Positions 1-9,797 of a stretch of 64,000 nucleotides of DNA are shown in pieces (positions within the stretch are counted from its first letter, which is position 1; each line of letters begins with the position of its first letter). This DNA is from Pieris napi. Taxonomy: Eukaryota; Arthropoda; Insecta; Lepidoptera; Pieridae. The notes beneath the pieces were generated by a model, which saw only the letters and a program-made list of their open reading frames with translations, searched no databases and was not told the DNA's origin. The DNA lies in contig NC_062253.1 in assembly GCF_905475465.1 (NCBI RefSeq), forward strand, positions 2,356,001 to 2,420,000, written 5' to 3'. The position numbers and the translations under genes are program-made.

Positions 1-558
1 AAGCATAGATATTTGTGACGATATGCGCGACTGCGAAGGCCAAGGTTTGTTATACCAAGGGTCAGAACCAGTCTGTTGCACACATCTGTTACTGGGGAAA
101 TGAACAGCGCATACCGAGGCGCGACTACTTAGTGTTAGGTTATGTGGGATTAATGATTGTGCATATCCACTAAAACCCTAAGGCGCCACCAGCAATCGCC
201 TTAGGCGGGATGCGTTAACAGCAGAGCCTACGCCCATTGATAGTTTGTGAAGATACTTGACACAGAAAATATCCTGCACAGACCGGGCCATTCGCTTTTA
301 GTAATAGCGTGGTGAGATCGGGACCAGCACTTACAGGGTTCACTGATGCACAGATCCCCCTTAACAGACGTTTCCTACTGAATGCTGTCTCCGACACTAT
401 CGACATCTTTGTATGCTCGCACACATATTAAAAAAAACTTTAGAGGTGTCAAGGGACACCCGGATGGAACGAAATTCCTTTCGATTAATTTATATGTTAA
501 TTGGTATCATAACAGTATGATAGATTTTCTCGACACCAATCTTACGACGAAAAAAAAA

Positions 559-676
559 GTCAACATCACGAGGTGTTCCCAGGCGGTCACCCATCCAAGT
601 ACTGACCTCGCCCGACGTTGCTATACTTCGGTGATCGGATGAGAACCGGTGTATTCAACGTGGTATGGACGTTGGC
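559..676 (-). rRNA. 5S rRNA: 5S ribosomal RNA gene
   Basis: The complement begins GCCAACGTCCATACCACGTT and carries the internal Pol III control region (GGTTCTCATCCGATCACCG, TCAGTACTTGGATGGGTGAC) and ends with GATGTTGAC followed by a T-run terminator (A-run 551-558 on the plus strand). The length, about 118 nt, matches insect 5S. Few deviations from the animal consensus, so it could be functional. Confidence 0.9.
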
Positions 677-856
677 GATAGTTAAATCGAAAATGTAAAA
701 TATAAAAACTATAGCAAAAAGTGTCGTTACAACTTTTGGTCTTAATTTATTCCGTCTAGCCCTCTTTCGCTACGCTCGATAACTTCGTTCCAACAAGACT
801 AATTTAGTAAAGTGATTCCAAAAATAATTTTCATTTCTTATCCCTACAAAAAAAAA

Positions 857-953
857 GCCAACAACACAAGGTGTTCTCAGGCGGTCACCCATCCAAGTAC
901 TGACCTCGCCCGACGTTGCTTAACTTCGGTGATCAGACGAGAACCGGTGTATT
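857..953 (-). pseudogene. Truncated 5S rRNA gene copy
   Basis: Same 5S sequence one spacer further on (period about 298 bases), lacking roughly the first 20 nt. It keeps the terminator A-run (847-856) and the shared spacer TTTTCCGTCTAGCC. Together with 559-676 it forms a two-unit 5S rDNA array that is absent from the other two copies of this segment. Confidence 0.85.
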
Positions 954-1259
954 AAAACAATAGCAAAAAAGTGTCGTGACAACTTTTCGTAAGAATTTTT
1001 TCCGTCTAGCCCCCTTTCACAACGCGCGATAAGGAACTTCGTTCCAATCGTTCCAAAAACATTAATATGTAAAGGTTACTACACAGTTAATGACTACCTA
1101 GAATGTCTTCTAGGCGTGGCAATAGTTCTAATTATATTGTTATAATTTTTTTGTTATCTTTGAAGTGCTGTGAATATGTGTAATGGTGAATGTGGTAAAT
1201 CACAGAACAGATATTTTTTTTAAGTACTTATGTGACTTTAATGATGCTGTGGTTTATGA

Positions 1260-1460
1260 CATTTTCCTTTGAATAATTGTAATGTAGAGGGAGGGTAAAA
1301 CTTGCTGAGTTTCTTGTCCGTTCTTCTCAGAACAAGGCCTCCTGGTAGTTTTGCGAAAGGCTAGTCGGAACGGCGTAGTCTTGCTCTTTCGCGAATTTTG
1401 TAAACGTTTTTGACATTCATAAGAATGCCCTAAGACGCATCTAAACTGAATAAACGTATT
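1260..1460 (-). repeat. Retroelement 3'-end fragment in copy A (with partner in B and C)
   Basis: A block ending ATTGATTGATTGA with GAGGGAGGGTAAAACTTGCT is shared by copy A, copy B (about 6655-6860, complement) and copy C (about 28255-28405). It looks like the 3' end of an old non-LTR element in the intron before the second disintegrin exon. No coding content was recognised. Confidence 0.5.
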
Positions 1461-1574
1461 TTGATTGATTGATTGAGTGAGTTCACAGTAGCGACATTAT
1501 CGTATTGGCTTAGTACTGTACGGATAGTGTTTGTATTTTTGTAAATAAATAAATATAGAGACATTAAATTGCAG

Positions 1575-4500
1575 TGTTCTTCACAAGGAAGGTTGCTCGG
1601 TAGCGCCACGTGCAAATTGTCATCCGTCTCAGGGCCTCTGTTGCAACGCAGACTGTCACTATGCTAACCTCACAAAGAGTGGCATCGTAAGTATTCTTAC
1701 AAATGCAAATTGCAATAATTATGAGTTTGCGACTCTATTAGTTGTAAGCGCAATCTTTTTGAAGTTTGGAGAGAGAATATGGGACGGCGTGTAAGAGAAG
1801 GACTCTTCGTGTTTACTCTTTCTCACTACCGTGAGTATAGGGCTTAGATATTTATATGATCGTTTTAATATTTTGTATAGGCACATAATTCGACTTAGGG
1901 TCTTTGAAAAGGCGTACCGATTCTTAAAAGGCAACCCACTCGCGATCCCTCTGGCATTGAGTGTGTCTATGGGCGGTGGTATCACTTAAACGGTTACGTG
2001 GTTTTGGAAAAAATGTACTATTCAATAAATAATATTCATATGATAGTTTATTAAAGTTGACATAAATTTAATAAACTATCATATGATTTGTACGATACAA
2101 ATAATACAAGAATTGACCAATTCATTTGACTAATAATGTAAAATTCCATTAAAGACAAATTTGCGCGCCATTGTGTGTGGTAGAATATGCAAACTTACGA
2201 TTGTACCACCTTACACATTTTTCTACCATATTCTTGCAATAAATAAATTATTATTATTAACATTAAGTGGGCGACCTGCCCGTTTGCCTCCTGTTCTATA
2301 GCAAAAAAAATGGATTATTCATTGGTAATCCTTTCAGGCATAAGTAACATATAACTTCTTGAAGGTCAAGACTTACTAAACTTAACGCTAAGTCTCACTC
2401 CCGTAAGTCAATTGTGTTGTAGTTTGACATAAAGGTGTTTTAGATTCCTTCGGAAGTTGAATGACTGATGGTTTCCTCGCGATGTTTTAGTTGGTATCGA
2501 GTTTCGAGATGAGAATCACACGCTTACGAGTGAATCCCTCTATAAAAGAACAGTCTCATCGTCATTATCTCTCTTTTCAACACAGCGTAAACACAATTTG
2601 ACAGAAAGAGATGAAACAGTTGCAATAACACTGATTTAGTTTTTAATAATAAATTATAATTTTATAAAGGGGTTTTTGTAGGACTGTACGCGTCAAACGG
2701 AAACCTGTACATGCCCAGACCTTAAGAATTGTAGGTGTGGTCTTGGTGGACGCTGTTTGCCAGACGGAACTTGTCAAGCTGCAGAATGCGCTGTTCTTGG
2801 ACTAAGGGAGTGTACATGTAAGAACACACCCGTAAGTTTTTTTTTTTTTTCGATAAATCTAATCTAGTTATTTTTTTAAAGGTTTACTAAACCTGGAATT
2901 AGCAGGCAGTGATGCCAGCAATATAATAAAAAGTAAAGTTATTAAAGTTAATTCGATACATTGTTCGTGATATTGAAATATTTGTTATTTTTGTATTAGG
3001 TCACTTGATTAAGTAAATATTTACATTTTTGTAGGTAAACATAAAAAAATAGGTAGCATATTTTTTTTATTGCCTACAAATGAGTCAAATTTGTCCCTTT
3101 TTCGGTGGAGAACTTAGATAATCATAATGCGTAAGCTTTCTTTCCAGGGTGGTACTTTAGGTAAAATGAAAATGTGCGGAGCCTGTTGTCGGATAGAATA
3201 TGGCTCGGCTCTGTGGTGCGTCGGCGCAGAAACTGCGGCTAAATATGCGTTTGAACTAAATTTATTACCGGATGATTGGCCGGATCCTGAATATATAGGT
3301 CGTGAGTTGTAATTTGTGGAAATTATGTATTTTTTATTGTAATCCAAAGATAATATATTATATGTAACTGGGATTCAGCTACAAAAGCAGGGCGTGCGTT
3401 GTGATCGGGATATCTTAGCCGTTCGCACCAGATATAGACGTTACTTATTATGTTCACATAGTTATGTTGTTTAAAAATTAATAGATGAAGTAACCCACTC
3501 ATTATCGTGTAATCCTATTTGGTTTTTTAGTAATTTTATTTGTAATTGCTAACTATATAATATATAGACATATAGATAGGCGTGATTTACCTTAGTATCA
3601 GTAGCGTAACTAGGTATACTGCCTGGGGCCCGTGGCAAATTCTTTTCATGAGGCCCTATCATTAAAAATCGTCACGTTGTAGTCAGTTTATTTTAATAAA
3701 CCTCGCGATTTTCACTAATGGCTAAGGCCTCTTAAGCGTGAGGGAATGGTCTGTAGTCCCCACGATTGGAGACTTCACATCCATAGAATATAACATCTCT
3801 TGGGCAGAGGCCCTCTTGAGTCGGGGGCCCGTGGCATTTTGCACTGCCATCCTATTGTTACGTCAAAATAAATTATAAGTCTTGGATAGGATGTCTTGCA
3901 TCCCTTGGAGGATGGGACGGTCATTGGTAAGGGGTGCTACTTGTGTGGTACGTTCGCCCCGTCTCATCTCCCTCGGACAAGAACAAAAGCTGGCTGCCGC
4001 AGAGCAGGCGGGAAAGAATAAACCGCAAAAATAAGTTTTCCTCCAACTTTGATTTTGTTCCCTTTGGAGTAGAGACTCTAGGGCCGTGGGGTTGAAGTGC
4101 ATGGGCGCTAATTAAAGATTTAAGTTGGCATCTGGTAAATAGTATCGGTGACCTCAGAGCTGGTGTTTTCCTCGCTCAAATAATATCGCAATACAGCGTG
4201 AAAATGCCATCATTAAAAGTACACTGCCACAGCCCACAGGGACCAAACTTTTTAATATAATTTTTATAATTGTCCAATTATTATTATTATTAATATGTAA
4301 TTTATTTATTATACTCAACCGTCGATTATATTTCTAGATTTACAATGGTTAATTTTCAGCAAATGTCACGGTAAAACTTGGCAACACGACTCTATGGACG
4401 TATGCGACGATACGCGCTTGGCCACCTGGCGATGTGTGCGTGATAAAGAACACTGTGGGCATGTGTTCGCCTCGTGGCGTGTGCAAGAGTGTTAAAATGT

Positions 4501-4779
4501 TGCCATCTTCCAATATTTACCCCGATATGTTGGTAATACATAGAACCTTTTTATTAATGTTATTAGATAAATACGATATTCTGTAACATAATGTCCACAG
4601 CCGGGGCTTGATCCATTGGTTAAGCTTTGCAGTAGACAATCACAAATTGTTCAATAGACATTTGTTTTCAGACCGTAAAAATACTCCGACAATCTTCAAG
4701 TCAAGGGATCAAATTAATACCAAGACCAACATTAACAACTTTATTTATCAGTTTAAATATATTTAATTACACATATTGA
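1575..4779 (+). CDS. ADAM10-like metalloprotease, paralogue 1 (copy A), 3' exons only
   Basis: Five exons with consensus splice sites and matching phases: 1575-1686, 2682-2831, 3148-3301, 4360-4532 and 4672-4779 (stop TGA). The first encodes the middle of an ADAM10-type disintegrin domain, with CHPSQGLCC matching the family pattern CSPSQGPCC. The second encodes the cysteine-rich start ending in ECTC. The third has the CxxCC motif. The fourth continues the cysteine-rich domain. The last adds 35 residues with a hydrophobic end and no cytoplasmic tail. All five frames are open, and substitutions against copy C are mostly single residues. Catalytic-domain exons would lie upstream of base 1. ADAM10/Kuzbanian proteases shed membrane-protein ectodomains such as Notch; the role of this paralogue is unknown. 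The exon model is inferred and expression is unknown. Confidence 0.8.
1892..1990 (+). repeat. LINE 3' tail fragment
   Basis: Carries CTTAGGGTCTTTGAAAAGGC, ACCGATTCTTAAAAGGCAAC and a CTATGGGCGGTGGTATCACT tail, the 3' end of the CR1/Jockey-like LINE seen complete at 8846-9396. Present in copy B (complement, about 6155-6255) and in copy C, where a foldback element interrupts it (28858-29436). Confidence 0.7.
2037..2085. repeat. Short near-perfect hairpin
   Basis: CATATGATAGTTTATTAAA is followed after a short loop by its complement, giving arms of about 22 bases. Retained at 6057-6105 in copy B. Copy C keeps only a degraded right arm (about 30183-30215). Confidence 0.7.
3596..3866. mobile_element. 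hAT-type MITE in copy A
   Basis: Starts CAGTAGCGTAACTAGG and ends with the imperfect complement (CCTATTGTTACGTCA), with GGGGCCCGTGGCA just inside both ends; this is the terminal pattern of many hAT elements. About 270 bases, no coding capacity. The same MITE in copy C (about 32448-34700) is split by two further insertions. Confidence 0.6.
3863..4102 (-). other. Unexplained 79-codon open frame conserved in copies A and C
   Basis: An ATG-to-stop frame on the minus strand, antisense within an intron of the ADAM10-like gene, starting MHFNPTALESLLQREQNQSW. It is repeated at 34698-34937 with only a few residue changes. No family recognised, no splice signals noted. Conservation may simply reflect recent duplication. 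Confidence 0.3.
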
Positions 4780-6974
4780 GTTTTTTATTTTATTTATGAA
4801 AGCGAAATATTCAAAGGAAAATGTATTTTTTGGATTTCGTCTCGTTTTTTTGTTTAGAGTAAAAATGACAAAATAGTTAATAGGTTTGAAGATGCGACAG
4901 ACATTCACAGAGACTGAGAGATGTTGCAAATGATATTTTTGTAATAACGTCTTATAAATTGATGACGGCTACACGCACTCACGTTCTGCCTGAGCCGAGC
5001 GTAACATGATTAATTGACACGTTCCGCGATATCTCAAAAATATTTGAATTAACGAGAATAAGTTCATTTATCGAAAAACTTATAGTTTTTAATTAGCTCC
5101 TGCTTTAATTGTAAATATTTACTTAATCAAGTGACCTAATACAAAAATAACAAATATTTCAATATCACGAACAATGTATCGAATTAACTTTAATAACTTT
5201 ACTTTTTATTATATTGCTGGCATCACTGCCTGCTAATTCCAGGTTTAGTAAACCTTTAAAAAAATAACTAGATTAGATTTATCGAAAAAAAAATAAACTT
5301 ACGGGTGTGTTCTTACATGTACATTGTACACTCCCTTAGTCCGAGAACAGCGCATTCTGCAGCTTGACAAGTTCCGTCTGGCAAACAGCGTCCACCAAGA
5401 CCACATCTACAATTCTTAAGGTCTGGGCATGTACAGGTTTCCGCTTGACGCGTACAGTCCTACAAAAACCCCTTTATAAAATTATAATTTATTATTAAAA
5501 AGCTAAATCGGTGTTATTGCAACTCTCATCTCTTTCTGTCATGTTGTGTTTACGCAGTACGCTGTGTTGAAAAGAGATATACTGACGATGAGACTGTTCT
5601 TTTATAGAAAGAGATTGACTCTAAGTGAGCGTGTGATTCTCAAATGGAAACACGATACTAAAACATCGCGAGGAAACCATCAATCATTCGACTTCCGAAG
5701 GAATCTTAAACTCCTTTATGTCAAACTACAACACAATTGACTTACGGGCGTCAGACTTAGCGTTAAGTTTAGTAAGTCATGACCTTCAACAAGTTACCTT
5801 ATGCCTGAAAGGATTACCAATGAATAATCCATTTTTTTTGTTATAGAACAGGAGGCAAACGGGCAGGTCGCCCTCTTAATGTTAATAATAATAATTTATT
5901 TATTGCAAGAATATGGTAGAAAAATGTGTAAGTTGGTACAATCGTAAGTTCGCATTATCTACCACACAAAATGGCGCGCAAATTTGTCTTTAATGGAATT
6001 TTACATTATTAGTCAAATGAATTGGTCAATTCTTGTATTATTTGTATCGTACATATCATATGATAGTTTATTAAATTTATATCAACTTTAATAAACTATC
6101 ATATGAATAATTTATTGAATAGTATTTTTTTTCCAAAACCACATTACCGTTTAAGTGCTACCACCGCCCATAGACACACTCAATGCCAGAGGGCTCCCGA
6201 GTGGGTTGCCTTTTAAGAATTGGTACGCATCTTAAAAGACCCTAAGTCGAATTATGTACCTAAACAAAATATTAAAACGATCATATAAATATGTTACCCC
6301 TATTACTCACGTTGGTGAGAAGAGGTAAACACGAAGAGTCCTTCTCTTACGCGCCGTCGTGATTTCTCTCTCCAAACTTCAAAAAGAATGCGCTTACAAC
6401 TAATAGAGTCGCAAACTCATAATAATTGCATTTGTAAGAATACTTACGATGCCACTCTTTGTGAAGTTAGCATAGTGACAGTCTGCGTTGCAACAGAGGC
6501 CCTGAGATGGATGACAGTTTGCACGTGGCGCTACCGAGCAACCTTCCTTGTGAAGAGCACTGCAATTTAATGTCTCTATATTTATTTATTTACAAAAATA
6601 CAAACACTATCCGTACAATACTAAGCTACTACGATAATGTCGCTACTGTGAACTCACTCAATCAATCAATCAAAATACGTTTATTCAGTTTAGATGCGTC
6701 TTAGGACATGCTTATGAATGTCAAAAACGTTTACAAAATTCGCGAAAGAGCAAGACTACGTCATCTGTTCGCAAAACTACCAGGAGGCCTTGTTCTGAGA
6801 AGAACGGGCAAGAAACTTAGCAAGTTTTACCCTCCCTCTACATTACAATTATTCAAAGGAAAATGTCATAAACCACAACATCATTATAGTTACATAAGTA
6901 AAAAAAATCTGTTCTGTGATTTACATTCACCATTACACACATATTCACAACACTTCAAAGATAACAAAACAAAA

Positions 6975-7380
6975 TCTATATATATAAAAATGAAACCCGT
7001 TTTCCGTTGTCACGACATCACATGAAAACGGCTTGACCGATTTGTCTGTTTTTTTTTATAATATTCCTTGAAGTACGAGGAGAAAAATTTAAAAAAATGA
7101 GTGAAAAAGTCTAAATACAACTTTTCTATATGCCCATACAAAATATTCGTATAATAATAATACTTAAGTCAATTTGAACTTTAATACCATAGCATAGAGT
7201 TCAAGTGTTAGTGGAGGGGTTCCGGGAAGGTAAATTTTTATGTTTGACATAATGTATTTGTTGTCTTATCAACTTTCTTTTTTTATCTTACTAGCTAGAC
7301 CGGTGTCCCGAATAGCAGAATAAGTATTAAAAAAAGAAGAATAGACTGTTAGGCGGTACGATGTTCGCCAGGCCAGCTAG
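6975..7380 (+). mobile_element. Non-autonomous Helitron
   Basis: Begins TCTATATATATAAAAATGAA and ends GCCAGGCCAGCTAG, inserted between A and T with no TSD. The empty site survives in copy A (complement of about 1137-1160: AACAAAAAAATTATAACAAT). It has a pre-terminal GC-rich stretch (AGGCGGTACGATGTTCGCC). 406 bases, no Rep/helicase. Confidence 0.88.
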
Positions 7381-8016
7381 TATAACAATATAATTAGAAC
7401 TATTGCCACGCCTAGAAGACATTCTAGGTAGTCATTAACTGTGTAGTAACCTTTACACATGAATTAATGTTATTTAAATATATGTGCGAGCATATAAAGA
7501 TGTCGATCGATCGATGTGTAAGTGCTGGACTCGATCTTCCCTAGCTATTAATAAAAGCGAACGGCCCTGTCTGTGAAGGATATTTGCTGTGCCAAGTATC
7601 TTCACAAACTATTAATGGCCGTAGGCACTACCGCCGCAACGCATGTTGGGAAGCTGATAAGGCTCTGCTGTTTGTTGAGCGATTGTTGGTGGCGCCTTGG
7701 GGTTTTGGTGGGTATGCACAATCGCGAATCCCACATAACCTAACACTAAGTAGTCGCGCCTCGGTATGCGCTGTTCATTTCCCCAGTAACAGATGTGTGC
7801 AACAGACTGGTTCTGACCCTTGGTATAACAAACCTTGGCCTTCGCAGTCGCACGTCACAAATATCTATGCTTAAAACAAAATTGTGGTTATTCATATAAA
7901 TAAATTCGAAAAGAAAGAGCCAAGTGGATGTAATTATTTGTAACAAAAACCTCAAAACTGACACTATAATTTGGTAATAATCTCATTGGTATGGTACGGA
8001 ATTCTGAATAGACCAG

Positions 8017-8183
8017 CCTTGCGATTTTGTAACTCACTTTTCGAACTCTCACAGCGGTTTTCGCAGCGGCGGTCGTGTTCAAATCAGTCGTGAAGCAGTC
8101 ATTTTACGATTTGGCATTCTGATAAGGAGGGAGCTTGTAGTTTATTGTTTATCAGAATGCCAGTGAGTTACAGAATCGTAAGG
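8017..8183. mobile_element. Foldback MITE family M1, internally deleted copy
   Basis: Terminal inverted repeats (TIRs) CCTTGCGATTTTGTAACTCAC and its complement near 8163-8183. The inner part matches the other members (CAGCGGTTTTCGCA, GATTTGGCATTCTGATAA). Flanked by CAG on the left and CAA on the right. Confidence 0.75.
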
Positions 8184-8639
8184 CAACTGCAATTTTTTAC
8201 TTGAGTCCCAGAGAATCTACTCTCGGTTTAGTTGCAGGAATAGACTTCTGTATTTCTGGAAGGACCTTGACTGGCTTAGTTAGCAAGGACTTAATGCACA
8301 ACGGACCTAATGAGAGTCTAAGTGCCATTAACCACCATTATTATTAATTCAGGAATTTACTTTTTTTTAAATAATGTGACGGGACTCCTTAAATGCAGCA
8401 ATGATTACGTATTTCTAAATGGCAATGTATGTCAATTATTATTACTCAGAAGCAAGTGTTCCACCAGCTCTGGGGGTGCAGCAGGGATCTCTAGTCTTGC
8501 AGTAGAATGGAAGACCACAGTCACAGGCCTCCCCCTTTTCCACTATACCTAGAAAGGGCATATTTTAGACATAAGAATTACCAAAGTTCCTAAAGAAACA
8601 AAACTGAGAGAAAGGGACACGAGGCTCACCTGCTGTTAA

Positions 8640-8845
8640 ATGATACCGATTGGGAGGGTCAATGCCAGAGTGCGTTACCGGCCTTTTGGGAATTGGTATG
8701 CCCTTTTCTTGAAGGACCCTAAGTCGAATTGGTTTGGAAATACTTCAGTGGCTGGTTCCACATAGTGGAGGTGCGCGGCAAAAACTGCTTAAAAAACGCT
8801 CAGTTGTGGAACGACGGACGTCGAGGTCCGATGATGAAATTCAGT
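8640..8845 (-). mobile_element. LINE (CR1/Jockey-like) 3' fragment
   Basis: The complement encodes the terminal stretch ending in the GGTCCTTCAAGAAAAGGGCA region and a GGTATCATTTAACAGCAGGT tail. It is the copy B equivalent of the LINE at 27400-27760 and abuts the oppositely oriented LINE at 8846. Confidence 0.75.
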
Positions 8846-9396
8846 CACATGCAACTATATAAAGCGCAAATTCGGCCCCACATGGAGTACTGCTCTCACC
8901 TCTGGGCGGGGGCTCCCCAGTACCAGCTCCTTCCACTTGACCGTATTCAACGCAGAGCGGTTCGAATCGTCGATGACCAATCCCTTTCCGAGCGGCTTGA
9001 TCCTTTGGCGTTGCGTAGAGATGTGGGGTCAATCTGCATCTTCTACTGCATTTACCATGGAAAGTGTTGAGAGTTGTTCGGACCTGCAGCTGAGTTTCGT
9101 CATCGGTCGTCGAGGCAGAGTACGAAATTCCACCCGTATCACCTCGACGTCCGCCGTTCCACAACTGAGCGTTTTTCAAGGCAGTTTTTGCCGCGCACCA
9201 CCACTTTGTGGAACCAGCTGCCCATTGAGGTATTTCCGAACCAATTCGACTTAGGGTCCTTCAAGAAAAGAGCGTACCGATTCCTGAAAGGCCGGCAACG
9301 CACTCGCGAGCCTTCTGGCATTGAGAGTGTCCATGGGCGGCGGTATCACTTAACATCAGCTGAGCCTCCTGCCCGTTTGCCCCCTGTATTATAAAA
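8846..9396 (+). mobile_element. LINE (CR1/Jockey-like) reverse-transcriptase C-terminal fragment
   Basis: 5'-truncated copy encoding the C-terminal part of a non-LTR reverse transcriptase: LYKAQIRPHMEYCSHLWAGA and LLPLDRIQRRAVRIVD in one frame, then, after frameshifts, RTTTLWNQLPIEVFPNQFDL and GSFKKRAYRFLKGRQR. It ends in a GTATTATAAAAAATAAAAT tail. Degenerate and inactive. Head-to-head with 8640-8845. Confidence 0.85.
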
Positions 9397-9797
9397 AATA
9401 AAATAAAAAAAAAAGCCAAGAGAAAAAGCCGCTAACCTAACAGAATGGCTAAACGGTGAGGACAATCGGGCGTCAAGATTCCTTACTAAAGTATACGCCA
9501 TTTGAAGTAAATGGTCCATCTAAAATACAAACCCCTCATCATAGCCGTTTTGGACTTACCATTTCCACAATATGGTCTTTCAGTCACAGCGAGAAATAAG
9601 AAACCGCGAACAAAAAAAAACGATGGATTAAAGAATGGATGCGAAAAAGAACGGAATTTACAAAAAATTAAATTTTACAAAAATCCAACAAAAATCAAAA
9701 CAAACAATAATATTTGAGAAATAGAAAACAACTCATTTGACGTGCACTCGCACTCACACAATAGTATTGACAATAACCCTGCCTCCCCCTGAATATT

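Larger units (their letters stand above)
430..1054 (-). repeat. 5S rDNA mini-array inserted in left palindrome arm
   Basis: The two 5S units and their spacers (GTCTAGCCC and AAAAGTGTCGT are shared) lie between GCACACATATT and AAACATTAATATGTAAAGG. In the right arm these flanks are contiguous (complement of about 7455-7490), so the array is an insertion, or was lost from the right arm. Confidence 0.75.
1..9587. repeat. Palindromic inverted duplication of ADAM10-like gene segment
   Basis: The left arm (1 to about 3026) and right arm (about 5107 to 7873) are reverse complements of each other around a single-copy spacer (about 3027-5106). The right block then continues, inverted, to about 9587. 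Seen directly: bases 1-150 reappear as the complement of 7720-7873; exon 2682-2831 reappears as the complement of 5303-5459; exon 1575-1686 as that of 6448-6559. The same material also occurs once more in direct orientation at about 27268-35940. The proximal junction lies near 5105-5112. The distal junction falls inside an exon, about 28 bases from its donor site. The arms differ by indels: a 5S rDNA pair only in the left arm, and a Helitron only in the right. Confidence 0.93.
5303..9587 (-). pseudogene. Inverted partial ADAM10-like copy (copy B)
   Basis: Reading the minus strand, this block holds in order: the last roughly 28 bases of the catalytic-domain exon and its donor (9560-9587), an intact disintegrin exon (8446-8548), an intact second disintegrin exon (6448-6559), and the cysteine-rich exon (5303-5459). 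The last exon is 157 nt rather than 150, because a 7-base insertion near 5322-5335 shifts the frame. The block ends at the palindrome centre, so all later exons are absent. With no protease core, a frameshift and no 3' end, it cannot encode an ADAM protein. It is best explained as a by-product of the inverted duplication. Insertions inside it include LINE fragments, a Helitron (6975-7380) and a MITE (8017-8183). Confidence 0.88.

Noticed and set aside
3127..3312. Unspliced small protein starting MRKLSFQGG
   Set aside because: The first eight codons are intron and acceptor (TTTCCAG); the exon proper starts at 3148 in phase with its neighbours.
4533..4586. Stop TAA after read-through of exon 4360-4532 as the true gene end
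   Set aside because: A good GTAATA donor precedes it, and a phase-matched exon with its own stop follows at 4672 in copy A and 35507 in copy C.
7584..7874. ORF with Cys residues near the palindrome edge as an exon
   Set aside because: The same block in copy C contains in-frame stops and has no fitting splice sites; it looks like repeat sequence.
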